Assembly: GCA_035714085.1 (NCBI GenBank)
Contig: DASTMP010000205.1
Location: forward strand, 1 to 64,000
DNA length: 64,000 nt
Direction of reading: 5' to 3'
Source: JAJVID01 sp035714085
Lineage (GTDB): Bacteria > Acidobacteriota > Blastocatellia > RBC074
The stretch's first letter is position 1, and every line of letters begins with the position of its first letter. The position numbers were made by a program, and so were the translations under genes. The notes under the pieces were generated by a model. It ran no database searches and was not told the DNA's origin. It saw only the letters and a list, made by a program, of their open reading frames with translations. Positions 20,132-29,700 of the stretch are shown one piece after another.

Positions 20132-21463
20132 ATGATTCACGAAGCCATACGAAGAGACGCGAATAGAGTCGAAGCGACGATAGAATTGTTCAACCGGGTT
20201 CGCGCTCAGACGATGCGGATCGTCGCGCCGCTCGAAATCGAAGATTATGTCGTGCAGACCGCCGAATTTATGAGTCCGCCGCGATGGCACATCGGCCACA
20301 CGTCATGGTTTTTCGAGACGCTGCTCAAAACCTACTTGACGGACTATCGTGTCTACGACAAAGAATATCTCTTCTACTTCAACTCTTACTACGAAGGCTT
20401 TGGCGAACGCATCGAGAAATCGCTGCGCGGCACGCGCTCGCGCCCAACGGTGAAGGAGACCGTTCGCTATCGAAATCACGTCGACCAGGCGGTGATCGGG
20501 TTTTTGAAAAATGTCGAGACTCGGCCTGACTTTGAAAAAATGCTCGCGCTCACGCGGATGGGATTGGAGCACGAGATGCAGCATCAGGAGTTGCTGGTCT
20601 ACGACATCAAGCATCTGCTCTGTGAGCTTTACGACGCGCCGAAGACCATTGCGCCCGCCGGGTCCGAAACCGTTAACGGGATGGCCGAGGTCGAGGGCGG
20701 TTTGTTCGCGCTCGGTTACGCCGGCGACGATTTCGCCTGGGACAATGAAAAGCCGCAGCACACGGTCTTTATGCAGGATTTCGCGATTGACCGGGCGCCG
20801 GTCAGCAACGGCGATTTTCTCGAATTTATCAACTCCGGCGGTTATAGCGATTATCGCTGGTGGCTGAGCGAGGGCTGGGAGGCGGTCAATCGTGAGCATT
20901 GGCGGGCTCCGCTCTACTGGGAGGAGAGAGACGGCCAATGGACGATCCGCGACTTTCATGGCCTGCATAGCGTCGAAGAGAAGGCCATCGAGCCGGTCTC
21001 GCACGTCAGTTATTTTGAAGCGGCTGCCTACGCCAAGTGGGCAGGGAAGCGGCTGCCCACCGAAGCCGAATGGGAGAAAGCGGCCTGCTTCGATCCGAAG
21101 AAGCAAGCCAAACGACAATTCCCGTGGGGCGATGCGGCGCCCGACGTGACGCGGGCAAACCTCTTCGACAATCAGTTCTGGGGCGTCGCGCCGATTGGCT
21201 CAATGCCGCAAGGCCGCGGCGCCTACGGCTGCCACCAGATGATCGGAGACGTTTGGGAGTGGACGACGTCGGATTACGCCCCGTATCCTGGCTTCAAATC
21301 CGAATTCGACGAGTACAATGACAAGTGGTTCGTCGGGCAGAAGACGCTGCGGGGCGGATCGTTCGCCACGCCGCAAATTCACATCCGATCGACCTATAGA
21401 AACTTCTTTCATCCGCTGGAACGATGGATGATCTCGGGGTTCCGCTGCGCGAAGAATTTGTGA
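20132..21463 (+). CDS. EgtB-like non-heme iron sulfoxide synthase (ergothioneine/selenoneine type)
   Basis: A 443-residue protein. The N-terminal DinB-like four-helix domain has His56 (RWHIGHTSWFFE) and His147/His151 (HEMQHQE), the three-His iron site of EgtB. The C-terminal FGE-sulfatase domain has PVSNGDFLEF, RLPTEAEWEKAA, GDVWEWT and LRGGSFATP. EgtB joins cysteine or gamma-glutamylcysteine to hercynine; its relative SenA joins a selenosugar to make selenoneine. No EgtD methyltransferase or SenB glycosyltransferase is present. Being in one operon with selD makes the selenium version worth testing. The start codon sits within a CACGAAG-type repeat. The downstream 110 bases hold only a possible coding fragment. 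Confidence 0.87.
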   Translation: MIHEAIRRDANRVEATIELFNRVRAQTMRIVAPLEIEDYVVQTAEFMSPPRWHIGHTSWFFETLLKTYLTDYRVYDKEYLFYFNSYYEGFGERIEKSLRGTRSRPTVKETVRYRNHVDQAVIGFLKNVETRPDFEKMLALTRMGLEHEMQHQELLVYDIKHLLCELYDAPKTIAPAGSETVNGMAEVEGGLFALGYAGDDFAWDNEKPQHTVFMQDFAIDRAPVSNGDFLEFINSGGYSDYRWWLSEGWEAVNREHWRAPLYWEERDGQWTIRDFHGLHSVEEKAIEPVSHVSYFEAAAYAKWAGKRLPTEAEWEKAACFDPKKQAKRQFPWGDAAPDVTRANLFDNQFWGVAPIGSMPQGRGAYGCHQMIGDVWEWTTSDYAPYPGFKSEFDEYNDKWFVGQKTLRGGSFATPQIHIRSTYRNFFHPLERWMISGFRCAKNL

Positions 21464-21572
21464 TGTAATGAAGATCGCCCGCTCTCAATTCGTTCATCTT
21501 CAAGAAGCGCGCGCGCCTGCTCGACCTCGTCGCCCTGCACACGCTCCGCAGCCACGAGGCGATCAAACGTTT

Positions 21573-22214
21573 TCATCCGTCTGACTTTTTCTCATTGTTT
21601 GCTTCTGAAAGAGACGCGGCCAGAACGGCCTCTTCAATAGTTCCTGTCCCGCTTATGTCGGGGTCGATATCGTATCCTCTGACAACCCATTTGAAAAAGG
21701 AGCGATTGATATGAAGCCAGGCCAGCGCGGCCAGCGCCGTTAAGGAGGAGCCCACGATAATTTCGAGCAGCAACGTTCTCCAGAACGGAAATTTCGGGAC
21801 GCTGCGGAGCCTGACGACGGTGAAGGCCACGCTCGCGATCGTCATCAGGGCGAAGTTGAACGCGGATGACCTGCTGATCCGAATCCGGCTCCTGATGTAC
21901 GAGAAGTGAGATGCGAGCGATTGATCTTTGGTCCGCATCAGCAGCGTCAGCGCGGTCTGAGTCTTTTTGAGGTTGTACGGCTCTCGAATCTTCAGCTCCC
22001 AGGGTCTGAAGAGCCTGTCCGCCAGATTGTCAATGAAGACGCCGGCGGGATAGATGATCGGCAGAAGGACGACGGTAAGCGTCAACTCGAATCCTTTGAG
22101 TCGTTCCGGATTTATCCAATCGAATCCGAGCAGGCAGAGGATGAGCAGGGTCAGCCAGATCGCGGCTTGAACCCCCGTGATCAATAGCTCGATGAACAAA
22201 GCTGTTGTGCTCAT
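21573..22214 (-). CDS. Membrane protein of unknown function, last gene of the sigma-54 operon
   Basis: A 213-residue protein with four predicted membrane segments: about residues 8-29 (IELLITGVQAAIWLTLLILC), 44-62, 121-140 and 146-168. A charged cytoplasmic loop lies between the second and third, and the tail is acidic. I recognise no domain. It starts 21 bases after the stop of the receiver/APH-like kinase gene on the same strand, so it is probably co-transcribed with the signalling genes. Membrane proteins at both ends of the operon hint at an envelope-associated output or input. Confidence 0.7.
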   Translation of the reverse strand: MSTTALFIELLITGVQAAIWLTLLILCLLGFDWINPERLKGFELTLTVVLLPIIYPAGVFIDNLADRLFRPWELKIREPYNLKKTQTALTLLMRTKDQSLASHFSYIRSRIRISRSSAFNFALMTIASVAFTVVRLRSVPKFPFWRTLLLEIIVGSSLTALAALAWLHINRSFFKWVVRGYDIDPDISGTGTIEEAVLAASLSEANNEKKSDG

Positions 22215-22235
22215 ACCTGGCTTCCCTCTTGCGCC

Positions 22236-24089
22236 TCAGAATCGCCCTGCGGTTAATTGACCGAGTCGTATGAGAATCTGGCTGGCGCTATAGACCGCAA
22301 GCAATCGCTTAAAGACTGTGCGTGACGGATAACCGATTTCACGCAGCGTGTAGTACAGCAGCGCAGGCAGGTATTCCTCGAAAAAACCAGGAATGTTTGC
22401 TTTGTCGATTTGACGCTGCTGAATGTCTTTGGCCTTTTGGCGGAGCAGTTGAATCAGTTCAAAGCATTGTGTGATGTTACCTTTGAACCCGGCGCTCTTC
22501 CATTTAATTTCCCCTTGCCATCCATCTTCGGTGAGTAGGTGATCAGCCATCTCACACCAAAGCGGCAACTGCGTGTACGTATGATCACGGGCAGGCAAAT
22601 CGTTGTAACTTTCGGCTTGACATTCCATCAGGGCAAATACGATTTCGACCTCCAGGCGCGCGAAATCCTGCATCGCGTGGCCCGATTCCTGGAAGAAAGG
22701 GAAGTCAATCAAGAAATGCTGGTCTGGGTGATGCAGCCAGAGTATTGCATTGTTAGCGTTTAGGTCTCCATGGGCTGGGGAGAGAATGACTGGAATTTCT
22801 ACGTCGAGCGCGGGCAGCCCTGTCTTTCCGTCGTTCCTTTCCACAAACTCTCCGACTCTGTCCCGATGTTCGGCCCAGTCAGAACGTAACCATGCGACCT
22901 TCTCGGCGTCTCTGCCCTCCAGAAAACCGAGGATCCATCCTTTTTCCTTCCCTTTCAGCCGGTATGGCGGCAATACAGGATATTCCCGCGGCGGACAGTC
23001 TTCAGTCATCCAGAGCCTTTTATGTCTGCGTTCAACCTTACCTGGCTGTTGATACCACTCCTTACATAGCCAGGTCAGAAACTCAGTGAAAACTCGCTTT
23101 CGGCCCTCAGCCAGCGATTCCAGGTCAGAAAGATAAGCGGCGAAAAACTCCGTTTCACGAGTCCTCCGGCTCAACTCTTCGTTAGAGCAGACCATTAGAG
23201 TTTCGAGGTCGACAATGCCACCCTTCCAGTCGCTATTTCCCAGATAGTCGTAGCAAACAGCGGCCCAGTTTTTATAGCGCGCAATATAGTCCTTTCCCTC
23301 GCTATCGAGGCACGGGTGGAGTAGGGGAAGGTTCCTCCTGTAATGCCCGGCGCCGATGCGATTAGTCGCTTGCTCGTGTTTCTTCACCTCCTGTTCTAAC
23401 TTCCAGAGGCTAGCTTCGGAACCGAGTTTGATGACATATGACTTCGCCTCTTTCTCCGCGCCAATTCGGATGAGAAAGACCTTGGCCCCGGACAAGCCTT
23501 GTCCCAGACGCTCGATCATTACTTCATCACCTTTGAAAAACCAGCGGATCAGATGTTGAAGAATTTCCATGCCATCATCTAGGCTGCGGTGATCACTTAA
23601 TCCACGGATTTGCTCCCGCAGCGCGCGGTCACCCGGGCTGAACGAGAGATTGGGAAGTCGAATGGGAGCGGGCATCAGCCTGCCAAAGACCTTTAGCTGG
23701 TCGATAACCTTTTCCCGCAGTCTGGCCAAGCGCGCGGGTAACGATCGAGGAATGTAGACATAATGCGGCGGAGGATAGACCCCGCTCAAATCCGGCGCCT
23801 GATTGCCGCTCACTATGCAACCAAGTGGCGCCACCTCATCGAGCTTCGTAAAGTATCGAGAGAGCGGAACATCTTTTTGCACAGTTGATTGATGCAGGTC
23901 GTCGGCGATCAAGACGAGTCGCCAGGCGTCTCCCGATTCGGCTTTTGCCCGCAAGTCGTTGAAATTGGAGAACCGCAGCGCCTGCAGATGAAAGTCATCG
24001 CGCAGAATTTTCTCTAGGAACGCAAATCTTTCCTGGCTGGTATCGCCGATGAGCACTGTCCTGCGTGGATTAATTCTGCCTTCATCCAT
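22236..24089 (-). CDS. Receiver-like / aminoglycoside-phosphotransferase-fold kinase
   Basis: A 617-residue protein. The start is the ATG at 24089 (MDEGRINPRRTVLIGDTSQE), with GGAGGAAAA upstream and an 8-base overlap with the preceding gene. Residues 10-130 look like a degenerate receiver domain. From about 190 a protein-kinase-like (APH) fold follows: glycine-rich loop GQGLSGAKVF, ATP-binding lysine in SYVIKLG, catalytic loop HGDLNANNAI and metal-binding DF in FLIDFPF. All catalytic residues are therefore in place. APH-fold enzymes phosphorylate small molecules or proteins. Related domains appear, as I recall, as 'ternary complex associated domains' in predicted conflict systems. The substrate is unknown. 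Confidence 0.75.
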   Translation of the reverse strand: MDEGRINPRRTVLIGDTSQERFAFLEKILRDDFHLQALRFSNFNDLRAKAESGDAWRLVLIADDLHQSTVQKDVPLSRYFTKLDEVAPLGCIVSGNQAPDLSGVYPPPHYVYIPRSLPARLARLREKVIDQLKVFGRLMPAPIRLPNLSFSPGDRALREQIRGLSDHRSLDDGMEILQHLIRWFFKGDEVMIERLGQGLSGAKVFLIRIGAEKEAKSYVIKLGSEASLWKLEQEVKKHEQATNRIGAGHYRRNLPLLHPCLDSEGKDYIARYKNWAAVCYDYLGNSDWKGGIVDLETLMVCSNEELSRRTRETEFFAAYLSDLESLAEGRKRVFTEFLTWLCKEWYQQPGKVERRHKRLWMTEDCPPREYPVLPPYRLKGKEKGWILGFLEGRDAEKVAWLRSDWAEHRDRVGEFVERNDGKTGLPALDVEIPVILSPAHGDLNANNAILWLHHPDQHFLIDFPFFQESGHAMQDFARLEVEIVFALMECQAESYNDLPARDHTYTQLPLWCEMADHLLTEDGWQGEIKWKSAGFKGNITQCFELIQLLRQKAKDIQQRQIDKANIPGFFEEYLPALLYYTLREIGYPSRTVFKRLLAVYSASQILIRLGQLTAGRF

Positions 24090-25542
24090 TGGGCTTTTCC
24101 TCCTCTCCCCCGAGCGGTGGCAGCCCGGACTGCCTCCATCGCTCACGAAAGGTCTTGGGGTCCAAATTGGCCGCTTTGGCTGCCGCAGTCACGTTGTGTC
24201 TGTGGCGCTCAAGCAATTTGCGCAGATAGATGCGGTCGAACGCCTGATTGTATGGCTTAGCCGCCTCACGGTAAGCGATTGTCAACCAGTCGATAGGCAA
24301 AGATCGCTCCAACTCGTCTATCAGTAAATTGATGTGATCTCGGCGCAGCGTATCCGTCGCCGTGTCGAGTTTTGGAGCGGACGTGTCTGGCAGCAGGTCA
24401 TTCATAATCCGCATCGGCAGGTGCTGGGGCATGATTACCTCGCCCACACAGGCCCTGAGCGCCGACTTGACGACGTTTTCCAATTCCCGAACATTGCCGG
24501 GGAAAGGATAGCCGTAGAGTATCCTGAGCGTTTCATCAGCGAAGGTTACTTGTCGCTCGCCTTTGTGGGCGTCTAGGAAATACCGAGCCAGCGATTCAAT
24601 GTCGCCCTTTCTTTCCCGTAGCGGCGGCACATGGATGGTCAACTCGCTGATGCGCTGAAACAGATCGAGGCGAAATCTATTACGGCTGACCTCTTCTGCC
24701 AGATTCCGGTGCGTGGCGCAAACCAGCCTCGCATTGAACGGCTGTTCTTCTTTGCCGTTCAAACGCCGAAACTTCTTCTCCTGAATGACGCGTAGCAATT
24801 TGATCTGCGCCGACGCCGAGAGATCTCCTATTTCATCAAGGAAGAGCGTTCCGTCTTCGGCCTGTTCAAAAAAACCAGCATGCTGTTTGTCTGCGCCTGT
24901 GAACGCGCCCTTCTCGTGGCCGAACATCTCGCTCTCCAGCAAATGCTCGTTGATGGCGGAGATTTGCACCGCCACTAAAGGCGCGTCGGCGCGCGGCCCC
25001 AATTCGTGAACCGCCCTGGCGAACAATTCCTTGCCTGTGCCTGATTCTCCAAGCAGCAACACCCTTGAATCGGCGTGCGGAATGACTTTCGTCAATTGCC
25101 GCAACGCGGCCATCAAGCTCGACGATTCTCCGCGAATCGTCTCGCGCAGCCTGGCCATCATCGGTGAAGAGGCGTCCTGCGCCGACAGCAATTCACGTAA
25201 ACAGGCTTTGATCCGCCCCGACTCGACCGGCTTTTGCAGGACATCTTTAGCGCCCAGTCTGAACGCCCGCGCCGCCAACTCGGATGTGAACTCTTCAAAC
25301 ATCACGACCACCGGCGTCTCGGGCCACCGATGCCGCAACAGGGCCAGTGTCTCGGCGAACCCCGTGTCTCCGATGTCCCACAGCACAAAGCTCGCCGTGA
25401 AGCCGTCGGCATACGCTTCGATTATTTGTCTGGCCGCGGCGCCGTCGCGACAAACCTCGATCTGCGCGCCCTCTTCCGCCAGCAGGCTGCGGAAAAGGCT
25501 CGTGTCCTTGACCGAATTGTCCATGACCAGAACTTTAAACAT
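24082..25542 (-). CDS. Sigma-54-dependent response regulator (NtrC family)
   Basis: A 486-residue protein. The receiver domain spans 1-120, with probable phospho-acceptor Asp56 in FVLWDIGD and Lys104 in VLQKP. The AAA+ domain has Walker A GESGTGKE (166-172), the sigma-54 contact loop GAFTGA (212-217), Walker B TLFLDEIGDL and an arginine-rich sensor region (PPLRERKGDIE). The C-terminal Fis-type helix-turn-helix is in NVTAAAKAANLDPKTFRERW. It would bind upstream sites and open sigma-54 promoters when activated. A -24/-12 promoter upstream of its own operon (32027-32041) makes autoregulation likely. It overlaps both neighbours by 8 bases. Confidence 0.93.
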   Translation of the reverse strand: MFKVLVMDNSVKDTSLFRSLLAEEGAQIEVCRDGAAARQIIEAYADGFTASFVLWDIGDTGFAETLALLRHRWPETPVVVMFEEFTSELAARAFRLGAKDVLQKPVESGRIKACLRELLSAQDASSPMMARLRETIRGESSSLMAALRQLTKVIPHADSRVLLLGESGTGKELFARAVHELGPRADAPLVAVQISAINEHLLESEMFGHEKGAFTGADKQHAGFFEQAEDGTLFLDEIGDLSASAQIKLLRVIQEKKFRRLNGKEEQPFNARLVCATHRNLAEEVSRNRFRLDLFQRISELTIHVPPLRERKGDIESLARYFLDAHKGERQVTFADETLRILYGYPFPGNVRELENVVKSALRACVGEVIMPQHLPMRIMNDLLPDTSAPKLDTATDTLRRDHINLLIDELERSLPIDWLTIAYREAAKPYNQAFDRIYLRKLLERHRHNVTAAAKAANLDPKTFRERWRQSGLPPLGGEEEKPNG

Positions 25543-26731
25543 CCTGCGCTAACGTTACACGATAAGTGATTGAGTTGCCGTCCTCCCGCGGCTCGACAAT
25601 CAACCGTCCGCCGCCGCGCAAAGCGATGTGCTGTACGACCGAAAGCCCCCAGGCGCGCCATTGCCCGTCACCCGGAGGGATGTTCTCACCGTTGTTGATC
25701 TTTTCCGCCAGGTCAGAGTTGATTGGATTGAAGTTGTCCTGGAAGAAGATTTGAGCCATTCCCATTCCATCTCCACTCACCACTTCGACAGAAATCTCCA
25801 GAGCCTTTGAGTAGTCTGTCTCGTCGTTCAATCCGCCGACAAGAATCTCTCTGATTACGACCTCCGCGTTGCTGTTAAATTTGTCCCTAAATGACAGAAT
25901 GCGAGTAGCGCGCTCGGCCGATGTCTCCAGGCGGACGTTTATGCACGGGTGCAGTTTTTCCGCCAACTGTTTCACCTCATCCTCTACAATGACGCTGCAG
26001 GGCGACTCTTCAGTGATCTTGAACGGTCTTTGAATCTCTTTCCATTCTTGTCTCGCGCTGTTGACCGCATCTTCAACCGCAGCCAGATGTTGTTCTAGCG
26101 GAGCCGGCAGAGTGTCCGCTGGGCCGAGATTGTATTGACTGAATAACTCTTTACGTATCTCATCTGTTTCCTGCCGCACCGACTGGGTAACGCGGGAGAA
26201 GCATGAACCGAGCCGATAGAGAATACCATCATCCGTATAGGGCGCCAACTCTCTGAGGCTGTCTTTTAAAATTGCGGTTACCATGCGTTGGCGATATTTT
26301 TCCTTGACGTTCCGCCAAACGCTCAATACCCGGGTCTGTAATTCTTCTTTGCCATAGTCCTTGCTGATGAAATCGGCTGCGCCGATCAGGGCATAACGCT
26401 CCAAGTCTGTAAACGCGGATATAACAACGATCCCGCGAGCCGCGTCCTGATCTTTGGCGAGTTTCAGAAGTTCAATTCCCATCTCGGGCTTTTCATCTTC
26501 ACCTGAATTTTCAGGCAGCCCGAGGTCGAGCAACAATAAGTCGTAAGGCTTCGCCTCGCGTCCGGACTGATCAATCGCTTTTCGCGCGTCGACCGCGTTG
26601 TTGGCCGTTGTGATCTCGAATCCGTCAATACCATAATCCTTCATTTGCCTTCCACCGATCGACCGAAGAGTATGACTAATCGCATCAGCCTGATTTTTAT
26701 CATCTTCTACTATCAATGTGCGTAGTTTCAT
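25535..26731 (-). CDS. Receiver / HATPase-domain response regulator
   Basis: A 398-residue protein. The N-terminal receiver has the acidic pocket (VEDDKNQ), phospho-acceptor Asp69 in LLLLDLGLPEN and Lys in DFISKDYGKEE. The middle is helical. The C-terminal 150 residues resemble a GHKL ATPase: an N-box-like helix (EVVIREILVGGLND) and a G2-like WGLSVVQHIALRGGGRLIV. I see no phospho-acceptor His helix. The G1 box is weak, so it may bind ATP poorly or act as an anti-sigma-like or partner-binding domain. It overlaps the kinase gene upstream by 4 bases (ATGA type) and the sigma-54 activator gene by 8. Confidence 0.82.
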   Translation of the reverse strand: MKLRTLIVEDDKNQADAISHTLRSIGGRQMKDYGIDGFEITTANNAVDARKAIDQSGREAKPYDLLLLDLGLPENSGEDEKPEMGIELLKLAKDQDAARGIVVISAFTDLERYALIGAADFISKDYGKEELQTRVLSVWRNVKEKYRQRMVTAILKDSLRELAPYTDDGILYRLGSCFSRVTQSVRQETDEIRKELFSQYNLGPADTLPAPLEQHLAAVEDAVNSARQEWKEIQRPFKITEESPCSVIVEDEVKQLAEKLHPCINVRLETSAERATRILSFRDKFNSNAEVVIREILVGGLNDETDYSKALEISVEVVSGDGMGMAQIFFQDNFNPINSDLAEKINNGENIPPGDGQWRAWGLSVVQHIALRGGGRLIVEPREDGNSITYRVTLAQDV

Positions 26732-29700
26732 ACAGTATCCTTTCGTTGCTCGGCGGGTAAGGTTATGGTCACCGTAGTTCCTTTTCCCGGCGCGCTTTCA
26801 ATGTCCAGATCGCCGTTCTGCGCTCGTAGTAGCAGTAGCGAGACAAGCACACCAAGTCCTGTGCCCCTCTGTGTGGTTACGAAGCCGGATTTGGCGGCCT
26901 GGATTTGCTCTGCGTTCATGCCAACACCGGTGTCGGTAAAAGTTATTCGCGCTTCCCGCCCGTCATCGCTCAAGGCGCCGTTGATGGTAAGCGCGCCACC
27001 GTTGGGCATAGCCTTCATCGCATTGTGTACCACATTGCGGAATGCCTCGATGATCAGACCATGATCAACCATCACCACAATTTCGTCAGGAATCATCGCC
27101 TCAATGCGCGCAGGCGAAAGGCTCTGTATGTCCGCTTCCAGTCTGGCCTCGGCGAGAAGCGAATGTAAGTTATACGGCCTTGGGTTGATCTCCTTCATTT
27201 GCCGCGCGATCTCCATGGGGCGCTTGATTACATCGGTTGAGGAATCGCTCAGCTTAAAAAGCTCAGACAGCTTTTCCTTTCGCACATCATCCGAGTCGGC
27301 CGCCTCGATCAAAATTGACAGCGAGCGAATGCTTTGTGTCAGGTTCAGTAGCCGGTGCGCGGTTTGAAAGACCATGGCGCCCATCGCCTGCATCGCCAAC
27401 CGCCCCTTTTCTACCTGCGCTTCAACTTCGGCCTTATGCTCAAGCTCTTTTTGTTGTTGATAAACCAGGCCTATCTTCCTACCCAGCTTTTCCAGTTGAG
27501 CCGGGTCATGCCATGACACCAGAAGACGCCGTCTCCTTATAGTCCTGAAATGTAGGTCCAAAACCCCGATAAGGCGCTCTCCGCTCTGAAGTGGCACCGC
27601 GACCCTTTCAATCAGACCTTCGGTTTTAGCCAACTCAGGATCTCCCCATTCTTCTTTTGCTACCTTGCCCTTTCTCTTCTCTTGAATCTCCCGTTGTTCA
27701 GCCGCTTTGATTACAAATTCGCACGGCTCAGTCGGCGCGGGAGCGATTGTTCCCTCAGCGGCTGCGGAGTCAGCCCAATAGAGCCGCTTCCCGGATTCAC
27801 GATTCGACGCCAGGTAGAGAACAGCCCGCTCGGCGCTAATAGAATTAACGGATTTGACCATCTGGAGGCACAACCGCTGCTCTATGGGGACGCCGGGGTC
27901 GCCTTTTTCGAGCGCATCGCGCACGGCTTCGTGGCGCTCCATTTCCTTCTTAAGCCAGTCCATGCGTATTTTGTAGAGCAACGAGCTCAACATACTTGAG
28001 ATGGTGTCCGCCGCCTCCTGAAGAATTTGTTGATCGATAGTGGTGAAGCCACTCTTTATGCCGGGTTGCTTCGGATCAATCCGGCGATACAGGGTCAGCA
28101 CGCCGATCGGATCTTTCTTCAAACGTAAGGGAAGTCCTATCGCTTCGAAGTTGAAATCTTCAGAAAGCGGGCCGCCGAAGGTATAGGGAGCGTATTTTCT
28201 ACTGTCTGAAGTCAGCGCCTTTTCCTTTTTATGGGCGAAAAAGTTAGGAACATGCTGAGGCTTTTCTTCAAAGGCCAGGCTGCCAGTCCATCGCTCGCCC
28301 TTCTCGTATCGGGCGGCGTCAACCCATCTCTCGTCAGCCCACCCCTTTTGAGCGCGAAGGATGAACATTTCAGCCTCTTTGTCCCAGATGAAAAGCGAGG
28401 CGATCTCGGCGTTCGCCGCCTCGCTGAGACGTTCCACCGTCCTATTTATTGTTTGCGCGGGATCAGTGAAGTCTGCGTTGCGCACGAAATCCGAGTTGAT
28501 CTTGAGCAGAAACTGTCGCTCTTTTAGCGCCTTGAAATGTTCGATCAGATCGCTAACGCGATGACTCAAGGCATGCAATGCGCTTACTTGCGGTTTGGTG
28601 AAAGTCCACGGCTGATAAGAGATCAGGCTGATTGTCCCAATCGCGTCGCCATTGCCATCCATGATTGACTTGTTGGCGTAAGAGCGAATCTTTTGCATGG
28701 AGCGGTACGCAATAGGATCGTCACGGCAGGATTCGAGAACGGCTTTCTGCCATCCGGTTTCCGATGAATCGTTTACCACAACCTCCTTTCCCATCTTGAA
28801 GGCCAGCGCCGTGGGAGATTCGCTGTCAATTTTGGTCTCCTGGCGATGGTATTTGAAAGCTTCGTAATAATCGCCAGTGCCGGCCACCATCTCCAGCGCG
28901 CTCCCGTCGGAATTGAGCCGGCGGATGTGTCCGGAATCGACCTTGAATTTATTAGCTGCTCCTTTGATATAAATATTAAGCGCCTCATCCAATTCGGTAG
29001 CGCGCAGACTCTCTATCATCACTGTATCCAGTTCTCGGGCTAGGCGGGCCTCTTCGCTGTTGAGGAAACGCAGTATCATGTCGCCGACGAACACGCCCAA
29101 CGAATTCAGGATACGCTCTTCCACTTCGTACAGGCCATCTTTCCTGCGTCTCAGATCGCCCAGGTCGAACTGTAACATGGCGATCAGATCGTCATTGCGG
29201 TCAATGAGAGGAAGGACGCATTGGCTGATGATTCCCGATTTTTTGACCGCTTCCTGATCACAATATTTATCCTGCCTTGAATCAGGGATGAACTTCAGTT
29301 TCCTCTCGCGCGCGGCGACTGCCAGGATGTCATTCCCGTTCAATGGGCGTTTGGTTAATTCCACAATTTTCCTCAAACGCGAGCCGATCGCGTCCAGAGC
29401 CACGAGCCATTGGCCATCCCAATTTTTCATCGCCAGGGACAGCATGGCGCCTGGGAATCCGACTTCAAAGATAACTTTTAAAGAGCCTTTGACCGCGTCG
29501 CGCAGATTGTGGAAGCCGGTTGGCGAGCGGGAGGTTTCGGAAGTTTCGGAAAATGCCTTGAAGCCGATGTAAGCGGGCGTGTGGTCGCGCATCTCATCGC
29601 TGAAGCAGAGTGTGGCGATGCTCCAGTTGCCGAAGAGAAATCGTCCGGTATCGTCAGCTCCGAACTCTCCGTCAAAGAGGCCGCCGAAGTAAATGTCTCT

